Shown here: positions 7,664 to 16,514 of the stretch, piece by piece
Position numbering within the stretch: the stretch's first letter is position 1
How the letters are laid out: every line of letters begins with the position of its first letter
DNA from: Terribium retamae
GTDB taxonomy: Bacteria > Pseudomonadota > Alphaproteobacteria > Rhizobiales > Rhizobiaceae
Assembly: GCF_022347545.1 (NCBI RefSeq)
Contig: NZ_JAKREW010000001.1
Location: 558,001 to 622,000, forward strand
DNA: 64,000 nt
Direction of reading: 5' to 3'
Notes under the pieces: model-generated
Database searches by the model: none
Seen by the model: only the letters and a program-made list of their open reading frames with translations
What the model was told of the DNA's origin: nothing
Program-made: the position numbers and the translations under genes

Positions 7664-8872
7664 ATGAAACGCCTTCTCGCTGCGGCCTCGATCGCCGTTC
7701 TTGCTGCGGGCATGGCCACGACCTCCTCCTTCGCCGAGGAAAAGACCGCGTGGCGCCTCTTCGTGTCGGATCATGGCGAACCGGTCATCAACGTCGTCGA
7801 TGCCCTTACTGGCAATAAGATCGACACATTGCCGCTGAAAGGGCCGGCTTCGCTCTATCGGAGCGCCAGCGGCCGTATCGTATTTGCAGTACAAGGCAAG
7901 GCTGACATGGTTTCCGCCGCCTCCACCGGCATAACCTTCGAAGACCATGGTGACCACGGTGATATAGAGATAACCGCACCGAGGCTCACGGGCACCGAGA
8001 TCGCCGGGACGAAACCATCGCATTTCGTCGAACATGACGGCGAGTTCGCTCTCTTCTTCGATGGCGAGGGCGTCGCTCGGATCCTCGACGAGAAGAAGGC
8101 TCTCGACGGTGAAACCAGCGTTCGCGAAGTAAAGGCCGAGGCACCGCATCATGGCGTTGCCGCAGTCTTTGGCGACTATGTACTGTTATCGGAACCCAAC
8201 AAGGAAAAGCCCGACGAACTGCCAGTCGGCATCCGTGTCGTAGACAGCGCAGGCAAACAGGTCGGCGACATCCGCGCATGTCCCGATCTGCATGGCGAAG
8301 CAACCTCCGGCAAACTTATGGTCTTCGCCTGCGCCAGCGGCATCTTGCTGGTCCGCGACGCAGATCAAGGTCCATCCATCGAGCACATCGCCTACCCTAC
8401 CAGCCTACCGTCCGGAAAAGCGACGACGCTGCTCGGCGGCAAGGGACTGCAATACTTCCTTGGCAATTACGGTGCTGATCGCCTTGTGCTCATCGATCCT
8501 TCAGCAAACGACATGTTCCGTCTGGTCGAACTGCCGACACGGCGCGTACACTTCGCGGTGGACCCGATACGTCCCCGCTTTGCCTATGCATTCACCGAAG
8601 ATGGCCAACTTCATCAGGTCGACATCGTCGCCGGCAGGCTCGCTCAGTCCGTGAAGCTGACCGATCCTTACTCGATGGATGGCCATTGGAGCGACCCGCG
8701 GCCACGCATCGCCGTTGCGGGTGATCGTATCGTTGTCACGGACCCGTTGAAATCCCAGCTCCACCTTGTCGACGCAACGAGTTTTGCAAAGACGGGCGAC
8801 ATCTCACTCACCGGCAAGCCTTTCAACATCGTCGCCGTCGGCGGCTCTGGCGAAACGCACGCGACTGAATAG
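7664..8872 (+). CDS. aztD: periplasmic zinc metallochaperone AztD
   Basis: 402 residues with a signal peptide (residues 1-24, ending SSFA) and a body made of short beta-rich repeats (LFVSDHGEPVINVVDALTG, LVLIDPSANDMFRLVEL, LHLVDATSFAKTGDISL), as in the beta-propeller AztD chaperones. A mobile EDHGDHGD segment around residues 93-100 and the HHGV and DLHGE motifs are candidate zinc sites. AztD hands zinc to AztC in the periplasm, as known for Paracoccus denitrificans. AGGAG precedes the ATG. It follows a hairpin and its own operator-like palindrome, so it may be expressed apart from aztABC. Confidence 0.85.
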   Translation: MKRLLAAASIAVLAAGMATTSSFAEEKTAWRLFVSDHGEPVINVVDALTGNKIDTLPLKGPASLYRSASGRIVFAVQGKADMVSAASTGITFEDHGDHGDIEITAPRLTGTEIAGTKPSHFVEHDGEFALFFDGEGVARILDEKKALDGETSVREVKAEAPHHGVAAVFGDYVLLSEPNKEKPDELPVGIRVVDSAGKQVGDIRACPDLHGEATSGKLMVFACASGILLVRDADQGPSIEHIAYPTSLPSGKATTLLGGKGLQYFLGNYGADRLVLIDPSANDMFRLVELPTRRVHFAVDPIRPRFAYAFTEDGQLHQVDIVAGRLAQSVKLTDPYSMDGHWSDPRPRIAVAGDRIVVTDPLKSQLHLVDATSFAKTGDISLTGKPFNIVAVGGSGETHATE

Positions 8873-8885
8873 CCTCCTCCCAAGG

Positions 8886-9782
8886 CTAGCCGCTGCGCCG
8901 CTGCCGCCTGATGAAATCCACAAAGGCGCGCAGTGGCGCAGGCACATGCCTGCGCCCGGGATAGTATAGAAACGGACCGGGAAACGGAGGCAGCCAGTCA
9001 TCCAGCACGCTGACAAGGCGGCCAGCCTCGATATCTACCCGAACATAGTCCTCAAACGTTGCCCAGAATCCGACGCCATCGCGGCAAGCGCGCAGTTGTG
9101 AGGTAATGTTGCTGGAGAGCAGCCTGGCTTCCGGCTCAAGCTTTTCAAGCACGCCGTCCTGTTCGAATTCCCATGGCAGTTTCATACCGCTCGGGAACTG
9201 TGTGCGAATGCACGGGCGGCCAAGCAGGTCGCGTGGCTTCAGGACTGGCGGGCCGGCGGCGATAACCGACGGCGCGGCCACCACTACGTAACGCTGCTGA
9301 GGGCCGAGCGGAACGGCGATCATGTCCTGAGCCAGGCTCTCACCCCAGCGCACACCTGCGTCGAACCCGGCCGACACGATGTCGATGAAAGCCGTTTCTG
9401 CGGTAATCTCCAGCCGTAGGCGAGGAAACTCGTTGAGAAACGGGCCAACAAGTGGCGCAAGAACCAGATCGATCGCCGGCTGGGGCGCGTTGATACGCAG
9501 CGTACCGCTTGGGCTGTCGGCTTCCAGCTGCAGGTGATCGACAGCCGATGTGATGTCGGCCAGTGCTGGTGCCAGCCGTTCGAGCAACCGGACGCCGGCT
9601 TCGGTTGGCGCCACGCTGCGCGTAGTGCGGTTCAGAAGCCGCAAATCGAGAGCCGCTTCGAGGTCGCGGATCTGCTGGCTGAGCGTCGAGGCTGACACAC
9701 CACGCTCCACCGCCGCTGCCCGGAAATTACGGCGGCGGGCGACGGAGGCAAAAGCCGCGAGCAAATTAAGGTCGATCGGCAT
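8886..9782 (-). CDS. LysR family transcriptional regulator
   Basis: 298 residues from the ATG ending at 9782; a GTG five codons upstream is the alternative start. The N-terminus (PIDLNLLAAFASVARRRNF) is the winged helix-turn-helix of LysR proteins, with the recognition segment GVSASTLSQQIRDLE around 30-45. The effector-binding domain fills residues ~90-295. It is divergent from the aldo/keto reductase gene, the usual arrangement for a LysR protein controlling its neighbour. Confidence 0.88.
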   Translation of the reverse strand: MPIDLNLLAAFASVARRRNFRAAAVERGVSASTLSQQIRDLEAALDLRLLNRTTRSVAPTEAGVRLLERLAPALADITSAVDHLQLEADSPSGTLRINAPQPAIDLVLAPLVGPFLNEFPRLRLEITAETAFIDIVSAGFDAGVRWGESLAQDMIAVPLGPQQRYVVVAAPSVIAAGPPVLKPRDLLGRPCIRTQFPSGMKLPWEFEQDGVLEKLEPEARLLSSNITSQLRACRDGVGFWATFEDYVRVDIEAGRLVSVLDDWLPPFPGPFLYYPGRRHVPAPLRAFVDFIRRQRRSG

Positions 9783-9885
9783 TGTGCGAAAATCCACACA
9801 GTCTATTTGGAAAAGGGCATCTTATCGCACAGTGTAGCATGCGCCATCTTTTCGGCACCATCGGTTCAAAACGAAAGGATTCGCG

Positions 9886-10887
9886 ATGCACGAACATACT
9901 CTTGGAACGAACGGACCTGTCGTCTCACGCCTGGGCCTCGGCTGCATGGGCATGTCTGATCTCTATGGTCCGGCGGACCGGACCGAAAGCCTGGCGACAT
10001 TGCACGCCGCGCTGGATGCCGGCGTCACACTGCTCGACACCGGCGATTTTTACGGCATGGGTCACAACGAAATGCTGATCGCCGAGGCGCTAGCCACCCG
10101 CAGCGCCGGCGAGGTGGCGCTCAGCGTCAAATTCGGCGCGCAGCGCGGTCCCGACGGAAGTTGGCTTGGCTTCGATACCCGGCCGAATGCAGTCAAGACT
10201 GCGGCGGCCTACAGCCTGAAGCGACTGGGTGTCGAAGCAATCGACATCTACAGGCCCGCGCGGCTCGACCCGAACGTGCCGATCGAGGAAACGATCGGCG
10301 CCATCGCCGATCTGGTCAAGGCAGGTTATGTCAAGCATGTCGGATTGTCGGAGGTTGGCTCCGCAACCATTCGCCGCGCCGCTGCCGTGCATCCGATTGC
10401 CGATCTGCAGATCGAGTATTCCCTGCTGTCGCGCAATATCGAGGACGGCATTCTCGACACCTGTCGCGAACTCGGCATTGCTATTACCGCCTATGGCGTC
10501 CTTTCGCGCGGGCTGATCAGCGGCCATTGGGACAGAACCAAGGCCACGGCCGGAACCGATTTCCGCAGCCACAGCCCACGCTTCCAGGGCGACAATCTCG
10601 ATCGCAATCTCAAACTGGTCGAAGCGCTGCGCCAGGTCGCGGAAACGCGCGGTGCCAGCGTCGCGCAGATTGCCATCGCCTGGGTGCTGGCGCAGGGTGG
10701 CGATATCTTCCCCTTGATCGGCGCCCGCACCCGAGACCGGCTGACGGAAGCACTTGGTGCGCTAGATCTTGCTCTTTCTGCCAGCGATATCGCAGCCATC
10801 GAGGCTGCGGCGCCGAAGGGCGCGGCAGCCGGACAGCGTTACGCCGAACATCAGATGGCGATGCTGGACAGCGAACGGGCAGCTTAG
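9886..10887 (+). CDS. aldo/keto reductase
   Basis: A 333-residue (alpha/beta)8 NADPH-dependent reductase. Asp51, Tyr56 (TGDFYGMGHNE) and Lys82 (LSVKFGA) of the catalytic set are present. Where many relatives have a histidine in QHRVDP, this protein reads RPARLDP, so the fourth residue is replaced. AAAGGA precedes the ATG. The LysR gene on the other strand is probably its regulator. The closest characterised groups reduce aldehydes or pyridoxal, but the substrate is not readable here. Confidence 0.85.
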   Translation: MHEHTLGTNGPVVSRLGLGCMGMSDLYGPADRTESLATLHAALDAGVTLLDTGDFYGMGHNEMLIAEALATRSAGEVALSVKFGAQRGPDGSWLGFDTRPNAVKTAAAYSLKRLGVEAIDIYRPARLDPNVPIEETIGAIADLVKAGYVKHVGLSEVGSATIRRAAAVHPIADLQIEYSLLSRNIEDGILDTCRELGIAITAYGVLSRGLISGHWDRTKATAGTDFRSHSPRFQGDNLDRNLKLVEALRQVAETRGASVAQIAIAWVLAQGGDIFPLIGARTRDRLTEALGALDLALSASDIAAIEAAAPKGAAAGQRYAEHQMAMLDSERAA

Positions 10888-10896
10888 CTCGCCCCT

Positions 10897-10925
10897 GCAG
10901 CGCCGGCTGGGAAGATCGGCGCTGC
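10897..10925 (+). terminator. hairpin after the aldo/keto reductase gene
   Basis: GCAGCGCCG (10897-10905) pairs perfectly with CGGCGCTGC (10917-10925), leaving an 11-base loop, ten bases after the stop codon. There is no U-tract, so this is a GC-rich hairpin of possible terminator or mRNA-stabilising function. Confidence 0.5.
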
Positions 10926-11003
10926 CTCAACAGGCGAAGGTTGCAGCCCATCGCGCGCGATGGCATGACAAGCGAAACATCCATCCGCCCCGGAGCTGCT
11001 TAC

Positions 11004-11342
11004 ATGAACATCCGCCAGATTTCCGACGCTTATTCCGTCTCGCCGCAAATCAGCGTCGAGGATGTCGCGGCGATCAAAGCCGCCGGGTTCAAGAGTGTCA
11101 TCTGCAACCGCCCAGACAACGAAGATCCCGGCCAGCCAAGCGCCGGCGAGATCAAGGCGGCGGTCGAGGCTGCAGGGCTTGAATTCCGTTGGGTTCCGGT
11201 CATCAGCGGCCAGATGACCGCACAGAATGTCGAGGACCAGGCCGAAGCCCTCGACGCCCTGCCCGGCCCGGTTTTCGCCTATTGCCGTTCCGGCACGCGC
11301 TGCACCAACCTTTACGCTGCCGTACGGCAATTGAAAGGCTAG
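11004..11342 (+). CDS. DUF442 / beta-lactamase-hydrolase-like phosphatase domain protein
   Basis: 112 residues matching the small stand-alone form of the DUF442 family, a dual-specificity-phosphatase-like fold. The phosphate-binding loop reads YCRSGTRC, with Cys94 as likely nucleophile and Arg99. In other bacteria this domain is fused to a metallo-beta-lactamase-like sulfur dioxygenase (Blh) and is tied to sulfide handling; here it stands alone. Its stop overlaps the end of the convergent Lrp-type gene by four bases. Confidence 0.8.
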   Translation: MNIRQISDAYSVSPQISVEDVAAIKAAGFKSVICNRPDNEDPGQPSAGEIKAAVEAAGLEFRWVPVISGQMTAQNVEDQAEALDALPGPVFAYCRSGTRCTNLYAAVRQLKG

Positions 11343-11809
11343 ATCGGCAGCGCGCCGGTCTCCTTCAGCGTCTCCAGCACGATCGCCGTTTTGACATGCT
11401 GCACGGATTCGTGCGGCAGCAGCTCGTTGTTCACGAATTCGGATAGCGATTTCAGGTCGGGCGTAACGACTTTCAGGATATAATCCATCTCGCCGGTCAG
11501 TGCGTGCGCTTCCTGCACCTCGGGAAGACGTTTGACCAACTCAGCGAACCGCCGGGCATTGTCCCGGTTGTGTGTGGCAAGCGTCACAGTGATGACGTTG
11601 ACGAGCGAGAACCCCAGCCTGTCGCGATCGAGCACCGCCTGGTAATTGCGGATGTAACCTTCCTCTTCCAGCCGCTGCCGTCGGCGTGAACATTGCGATG
11701 CTGAAAGGTTCACACGCTCAGACAGGTCGTTATTCGTAAGCCGCGCATCGCCCTGTAAAAGAGCCAATATCTTGCGATCGAACTGATCAACGCGCGCGAC
11801 TTCAGACAT
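11339..11809 (-). CDS. Lrp/AsnC family transcriptional regulator
   Basis: 156 residues from the ATG ending at 11809 (MSEVARVDQFDRKILALL). The frame is open further upstream but only this start gives the canonical N-terminal helix-turn-helix of Lrp/AsnC proteins (DLSERVNLSASQCSRRRQRLE). The RAM ligand-binding domain occupies residues ~70-150. The gene is divergent from hppD with about 120 bp between them, so it is a candidate regulator of tyrosine breakdown responding to an aromatic amino acid. Confidence 0.88.
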   Translation of the reverse strand: MSEVARVDQFDRKILALLQGDARLTNNDLSERVNLSASQCSRRRQRLEEEGYIRNYQAVLDRDRLGFSLVNVITVTLATHNRDNARRFAELVKRLPEVQEAHALTGEMDYILKVVTPDLKSLSEFVNNELLPHESVQHVKTAIVLETLKETGALPI

Positions 11810-11822
11810 TTTCCCCTCAATC

Positions 11823-11839
11823 GTGCATGAATTTCGCAC
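11823..11839. promoter_or_regulatory. candidate operator between Lrp-type gene and hppD
   Basis: A short interrupted inverted repeat GTGC (11823-11826) / GCAC (11836-11839) around an AT-rich centre lies 14 bp upstream of the Lrp-type start and 92 bp before hppD. Interrupted, AT-centred dyads are typical of Lrp sites, but four-base arms are short and could be chance. Confidence 0.3.
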
Positions 11840-11930
11840 ATTATGATCCTTGCAGGCACTGTAATGCAAGCACCGTGCGGGCATCCAGCCTTATACTGGT
11901 CGCAACTGGAGACGAACCGGAGGATTTGCC

Positions 11931-13043
11931 ATGGGTCCCTTCCCGCACGACGCGCCACCCGCCACCATCAGCGAGACCAACCCCGCCGGTACCGATGGTT
12001 TCGAGTTTGTCGAATTCGCCCATCCAGAGCCGGAAAAGCTTGCCGAACTGTTCGCCCGCATGGGCTACACTGAAGTCGCCAAACACAAGACCAAGAAGAT
12101 CTCGGTCTGGCGTCAGGGTGACATCAACTACGTCCTGAATGCCGAGCCGGGCTCTCATGCCATGAAGTTTGTCGACGAACATGGCCCCTGTGCGCCGTCG
12201 ATGGCCTGGCGCGTGGTCGATGCCAAACACGCTTTCGAACACGCCATCTCCAAGGGCGCCAAGCCCTACGAAGGCGCGGACAAGGCACTCGAAGTGCCCG
12301 CGATTGTCGGCATTGGCGGCTCGCTGCTCTATTTTGTCGAGAAATACGGCGCAAAGGGCTCAGCTTATGACGCCGAATTCGACTGGATCGGCGAGCGCAA
12401 TCCGAAGCCGGCCGGCGTCGGCTTTTATTTCCTCGACCACCTCACCCATAATGTCTACCGCGGCAATATGGACAAATGGTGGGACTTCTATCGCGACCTG
12501 TTCGGTTTCAAGCAGATCCACTTCTTCGACATTGACGGCAAGATCACCGGCCTGGTCAGCCGCGCCATCACGTCGCCTTGCGGCAAGATCCGCATCCCGC
12601 TGAACGAATCCAAGGACGATACCAGCCAGATCGCCGAGTATTTGAAGAAGTACAAGGGCGAAGGCATCCAGCATATCGCCGTCGGAACCGACGACATCTA
12701 TGCCGGCACCGACAGGCTGGCCGACAATGGCTTGAAATTCATGCCCGGCCCTCCCGACACCTACTACGAGATGTCGCACGACCGGGTGAACGGACACGAC
12801 GAGCCGATCGAACGCATGAAGAAGCACGGCATTCTGATCGACGGCGAAGGCGTGGTGAATGGCGGCATGACCAAGATCCTGCTGCAGATCTTCTCCAAGA
12901 CCGTGATCGGCCCGATCTTCTTTGAATTCATCCAGCGCAAGGGCGATGAGGGATTCGGTGAAGGCAATTTCCGCGCCCTGTTCGAGTCGATCGAGCAGGA
13001 CCAGATCAAGCGCGGCGTGCTGAAAGTACAGGCTGCCGAATAG
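11931..13043 (+). CDS. hppD: 4-hydroxyphenylpyruvate dioxygenase
   Basis: A 370-residue non-heme Fe(II) enzyme converting 4-hydroxyphenylpyruvate to homogentisate. Iron ligands fit His170 (FLDHLTHN), His248 (GIQHIAV) and a Glu in FFEFIQRKGD near residue 329. The C-terminal signature GDEGFGEGNFRALFESIE is characteristic of the enzyme. GGAGG precedes the ATG. It starts the tyrosine pathway that continues on the opposite strand with hmgA and the FAH gene. Confidence 0.95.
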   Translation: MGPFPHDAPPATISETNPAGTDGFEFVEFAHPEPEKLAELFARMGYTEVAKHKTKKISVWRQGDINYVLNAEPGSHAMKFVDEHGPCAPSMAWRVVDAKHAFEHAISKGAKPYEGADKALEVPAIVGIGGSLLYFVEKYGAKGSAYDAEFDWIGERNPKPAGVGFYFLDHLTHNVYRGNMDKWWDFYRDLFGFKQIHFFDIDGKITGLVSRAITSPCGKIRIPLNESKDDTSQIAEYLKKYKGEGIQHIAVGTDDIYAGTDRLADNGLKFMPGPPDTYYEMSHDRVNGHDEPIERMKKHGILIDGEGVVNGGMTKILLQIFSKTVIGPIFFEFIQRKGDEGFGEGNFRALFESIEQDQIKRGVLKVQAAE

Positions 13044-13076
13044 CCAGGCAGCAGGCCGGTTCACAGGTCGAGCGTG

Positions 13077-13613
13077 TCAAAGTCCCAGGCGCTCGACCTC
13101 TTTTTTTCTGAGCTTGATATCGTAGTCGAGCAGGAACTCGTCGAGTTGCGGCGGCTTGACCGATGTGCCTGATAGCATGGCGTGCACCTGCCCGCGATGG
13201 TGGATCTGGTGCAGGAACAGGTGCGCCAGCAAGTCGCCGATACGCTCGGGAATCATACCATTGTCGCCCCGGTCGGTCGGCACGCGCCGATCCAGGTCGA
13301 CCTTTTTCAGTTCGTTGCAGAACGACAGCAGCCGCCGGTCGGTCTCCGCCTGGACCGCGGCCAGTTTGGCGGGTATTTCGAAATCCGCCCAGTCGTCGAA
13401 GATGGCGAGCCCGACACCGCCCTCTTCCACCATGTCGAGATAGTAGAGATCGACTGACAGGACGTGGTTGAGCGTCGCCTTGATGGACGGAAAGAAACCG
13501 GTTCTCTCGGCCTCAAACTCACCGGGCTTCAGTGCCATCAAAGCCCGGTAAAGCCGGTCGTTAGACCAGAGATTGTTCGCGGCCATGCGGCGGAAATGAT
13601 CGATCAGGTCCAT
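13077..13613 (-). CDS. DinB-fold protein in the tyrosine catabolic operon
   Basis: 178 residues with the four-helix DinB/YfiT pattern: a first metal-type histidine in ATLNHVLSVD near residue 48 and the pair in HLFLHQIHHRGQ near 133-144. DinB-fold enzymes include thiol-dependent maleylpyruvate isomerases and bacillithiol or glutathione transferases. It is the last gene of a minus-strand unit after the FAH gene (gap 23 bp). The cluster shows no GST-type maleylacetoacetate isomerase, so this protein is a candidate for that step; this is inference from context. Confidence 0.8.
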   Translation of the reverse strand: MDLIDHFRRMAANNLWSNDRLYRALMALKPGEFEAERTGFFPSIKATLNHVLSVDLYYLDMVEEGGVGLAIFDDWADFEIPAKLAAVQAETDRRLLSFCNELKKVDLDRRVPTDRGDNGMIPERIGDLLAHLFLHQIHHRGQVHAMLSGTSVKPPQLDEFLLDYDIKLRKKEVERLGL

Positions 13614-13636
13614 CGCCGCTCCTTTTTGCTCAATAG

Positions 13637-14650
13637 TCAGTCCTGGTATTTTTCCACCTTCTGCTCGATGGCACCGAAGATCGAATGCCCAGCCTTATCC
13701 TTCATCTCGATACGCACCGTGTCGCCGAAGCGCAGGAATGGCGTTTTCGCTTCGCCACTCTGGATGGTTTCGATCACACGCTGCTCCGCAATGCAGGAAT
13801 AGCCGGAGCCACCTTCGGCAACGGGCTTGCCAGGGCCGCCGTCCTTTTTGTTGGAAATCGTGCCGGAGCCAATGATCGCACCGGCTGAGAGCGGCCGGGT
13901 TTTGGTTGCGTGCGCAATCAAAGCCGGAAAATCGAACGTCATGTCTACGCCCGCATTGGCGCGCCCAAACGGCTTTCCGTTGAGGTCGACGCAAAGCGGA
14001 AGGTGCAGCTTGCCGCCATCCCAGGCATCGCCGAGTTCATCCGGCGTGACCGCAACGGGCGAAAACGCCGAGGACGGCTTCGATTGGAAGAAGCCGAAAC
14101 CTTTGGCAAGTTCCGGCGCCGTCAGTGTGCGCAGCGTGACGTCGTTGACCAGCATGACGAGGCGGATCGCATCGCGTGCCTGCTCCTTGTCGGCTCCCAT
14201 CGCCACATCGTCGACGATGACCGCGACCTCTGCTTCAAGGTCGATCCCCCAGCCCTCGTCGGCCATGCGGATCGGATCTCGCGGCGGGATGAACGCGTCC
14301 GACCCGCCTTGATACATCAACGGGTCGGTCCAGAAGCTTGCCGGCATTTCGGCATTGCGTGCCTTGCGCACCAGTTCGACGTGATTGACGTACGCCGAAC
14401 CGTCGGCCCACTGATAGGCGCGCGGCAGCGGCGAATGAGCATCATGCTCATGAAACCGCTCCGAAGGCACGGAACCATGCTCGAGCGACTCGGCCAACGC
14501 CGCAAGATGCGGAGCGATACGACGCCAGTCGTCAAGCGCCGCCTGCAGGGTCGGCGCCAGAAACGAAGCGTCGGTCAGGCGCGTCAAATCGCGGGACACG
14601 ACGACAAGCTTTCCGTCGCGCGTCCCGTTCTTCAAGGTGGCAAGCTTCAT
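13637..14650 (-). CDS. fumarylacetoacetate hydrolase family protein (probable fumarylacetoacetase)
   Basis: 337 residues. The C-terminal FAH domain carries the metal ligands in GIDLEAEVAVIVDD, followed by GSGTISNKKDGG and the ending FGDTVRIEMKDKAGHSIFGAIEQ. The N-terminal part (residues 1-90) is the longer form seen in fumarylacetoacetases of alphaproteobacteria. Cleavage of fumarylacetoacetate to fumarate and acetoacetate is the last step of tyrosine breakdown, and the location next to hmgA and hppD supports this role. The gap to the DUF1428 gene is 10 bp. Confidence 0.85.
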   Translation of the reverse strand: MKLATLKNGTRDGKLVVVSRDLTRLTDASFLAPTLQAALDDWRRIAPHLAALAESLEHGSVPSERFHEHDAHSPLPRAYQWADGSAYVNHVELVRKARNAEMPASFWTDPLMYQGGSDAFIPPRDPIRMADEGWGIDLEAEVAVIVDDVAMGADKEQARDAIRLVMLVNDVTLRTLTAPELAKGFGFFQSKPSSAFSPVAVTPDELGDAWDGGKLHLPLCVDLNGKPFGRANAGVDMTFDFPALIAHATKTRPLSAGAIIGSGTISNKKDGGPGKPVAEGGSGYSCIAEQRVIETIQSGEAKTPFLRFGDTVRIEMKDKAGHSIFGAIEQKVEKYQD

Positions 14651-14660
14651 TCAGTTCCCC

Positions 14661-15014
14661 TTATCGCTCCATGAAGACTTTGAACCCACCATAGATCAGC
14701 CGCTTCATATAGGCAGGCATATTTTGCATGCCCGGCTGCATCCGCGGGTCCTCCATCACTTTCTTCATCACCTCGTCGCGATGCTCGCGCGATTTATAGG
14801 TGACGTAGGAAAATACGATTGTGTCACCTGCTTCCTTCTTCACTGCAAGCGGGAAAGAGGTGATCTCGCCATCGGGCACATCATCGGCTTGGGCCTCGAC
14901 GTAAGACAAAGCACCATGTTCCATCCAGACCGTGGCGGCGAGGTCGACATTCTTTCGGTATTCCTCCCACTCCGCCTGCGGCACCGGCAGAATAAAGCCA
15001 TCGACATAGGTCAT
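14661..15014 (-). CDS. DUF1428 family protein
   Basis: 117 residues, the whole DUF1428 domain: MTYVDGFILPVP at the start, FSYVTYKSREHRDEV in the middle and KRLIYGGFKVFMER at the end. The fold is a dimeric ferredoxin-like barrel related to ABM monooxygenases; no reaction is established for the family. It lies between hmgA (91 bp) and the FAH gene (10 bp) on the same strand, so it is probably co-transcribed with tyrosine catabolism. Confidence 0.85.
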   Translation of the reverse strand: MTYVDGFILPVPQAEWEEYRKNVDLAATVWMEHGALSYVEAQADDVPDGEITSFPLAVKKEAGDTIVFSYVTYKSREHRDEVMKKVMEDPRMQPGMQNMPAYMKRLIYGGFKVFMER

Positions 15015-15105
15015 GATCGTCTCCTTGTATGTTGACGGTCACAGGACGCATGACTGGCGCGATTTCCGACAACCGGCCCCTGAAAAACCGATGATGCTGA
15101 TCGGA

Positions 15106-16419
15106 TCAGCTCCAATCGCCTTCAGGCGTGCCGTTAAATCGCTTCTTCAGGTCCTTCCAGCAGTCGATGTAGTCCTCCTGCAAGGTGGGGAGTTCTGCAC
15201 CGAAACGTGTCAGCATCTGCGGAAAGCGCGTCTCGAACATGAATGCCATGGTGTTGTCGAGCTTCACCGGCTTGAGTTCCGCCTTGGATGCCTTTTCGAA
15301 GCCAGGCGCGTCAGGGCCGTGCGCCAGCATCATGTTGTGCAGGCTCATGCCGCCGGGCACGAAGCCTTCTTCCTTTGCATCATACTGGCCATGGATCAGG
15401 CCCATGAACTCACTCATGATGTTGCGGTGATACCAAGGCGGGCGGAAAGTGTTTTCCGCCACCATCCAGCGCGGCGGGAAGATGACGAAGTCGACATTGG
15501 CGGTGCCCTCTTCGCCGCTCGGCGCGGTCAGCACTGTGAAGATCGACGGATCAGGATGATCGAACAGTAGCGCCCCGACCGGCGAAAAAGTAGCAAGATC
15601 ATACTTATACGGCGCATAATTGCCGTGCCAGGCGACGACGTCGAGCGGTGAATGGTCGAGTGCCGTGGCATGGAACGAACCACACCACTTCACGATCAGC
15701 CGGCAAGGCTTCTCCTTTTCCTCGAACCACGCACAGGGCGTCTTGAAGTCACGCGGATTGGCAAGGCAATTGGCGCCGATCGGACCGCGGTCCGGCATGG
15801 TGAATTTGGCGCCGTAGTTCTCGCAGATATAGCCGCGTACCTCTGGATCGAGCAGCTCGACCTTGAACACCAACCCACGCGGCAGGACGCAGATCTCGCC
15901 CGGCTGCATCTCGATGACGCCCATCTCGGTGACGAAATTCAGCCGGCCAACCTGCGGCACCACCAGCATCTCGCCATCGGCATTGAAGAAATGATCGTCC
16001 ACCATCGACGTGTTGGCGACATAGACATGAGCGGCCATGCCGCTCTGCCCAAGGGCATCGCCCGCCGTCGTCATGGTGCGGATGCCGGCGATGAAATCGG
16101 TCGGCTCCGTCGGCATCGGCGTCGGGTTCCAGCGATATTGCCCTAGCGCCAGTTCATGGTCGCCAACATTGGGGGCGGTCTTCCACAGCGGATAGCTCGT
16201 TGTCTTGAAACGGCCGGTATGCTTCACGCTTGGACGGATGCGGTAGAGCCAGGATCGCTCATTTGTGCCGCGCGGCGCGGTGAAAGGCGATCCCGACAGT
16301 TGCTCAGCATAAAGCCCATAGGCCGGCCGTTGTGGTGAATTTCGCCCTTGCGGCAGTGAACCCGGCAGCGTCTCGGTTTCGAAATCGTTGCCGAAACCCG
16401 GCATATAGGAAAACGGCAT
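15106..16419 (-). CDS. hmgA: homogentisate 1,2-dioxygenase
   Basis: 437 residues from the ATG ending at 16419, preceded by GGGAGGATGTC; the longer open frame adds 37 residues without family support. The N-terminus [16 protein letters not shown] and the C-terminal catalytic region [35 protein letters not shown] and [16 protein letters not shown] match the family, the last blocks holding the Fe(II) His and Glu ligands. It opens the aromatic ring of homogentisate to maleylacetoacetate. A perfect dyad lies 26 bp upstream of its start. Confidence 0.95.
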   Translation of the reverse strand: MPFSYMPGFGNDFETETLPGSLPQGRNSPQRPAYGLYAEQLSGSPFTAPRGTNERSWLYRIRPSVKHTGRFKTTSYPLWKTAPNVGDHELALGQYRWNPTPMPTEPTDFIAGIRTMTTAGDALGQSGMAAHVYVANTSMVDDHFFNADGEMLVVPQVGRLNFVTEMGVIEMQPGEICVLPRGLVFKVELLDPEVRGYICENYGAKFTMPDRGPIGANCLANPRDFKTPCAWFEEKEKPCRLIVKWCGSFHATALDHSPLDVVAWHGNYAPYKYDLATFSPVGALLFDHPDPSIFTVLTAPSGEEGTANVDFVIFPPRWMVAENTFRPPWYHRNIMSEFMGLIHGQYDAKEEGFVPGGMSLHNMMLAHGPDAPGFEKASKAELKPVKLDNTMAFMFETRFPQMLTRFGAELPTLQEDYIDCWKDLKKRFNGTPEGDWS

Positions 16420-16444
16420 GACATCCTCCCCGGATTGACCAAAT

Positions 16445-16462
16445 TGGTTACATCTGTAACCA
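16445..16462. promoter_or_regulatory. perfect dyad operator between hmgA and its MarR regulator
   Basis: TGGTTACA (16445-16452) and TGTAACCA (16455-16462) are exact inverted repeats with a two-base spacer. The 18-bp dyad lies 26 bp before hmgA and 53 bp before the divergent MarR gene. This is the geometry of a MarR-family site controlling both genes. A further half-site ATGTAAC follows at about 16469-16475. Confidence 0.7.
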
Positions 16463-16514
16463 TCCAAAATGTAACTATCAACGCCACGACAGCTTCTCTT
16501 GAAGCTCGGCCGGA

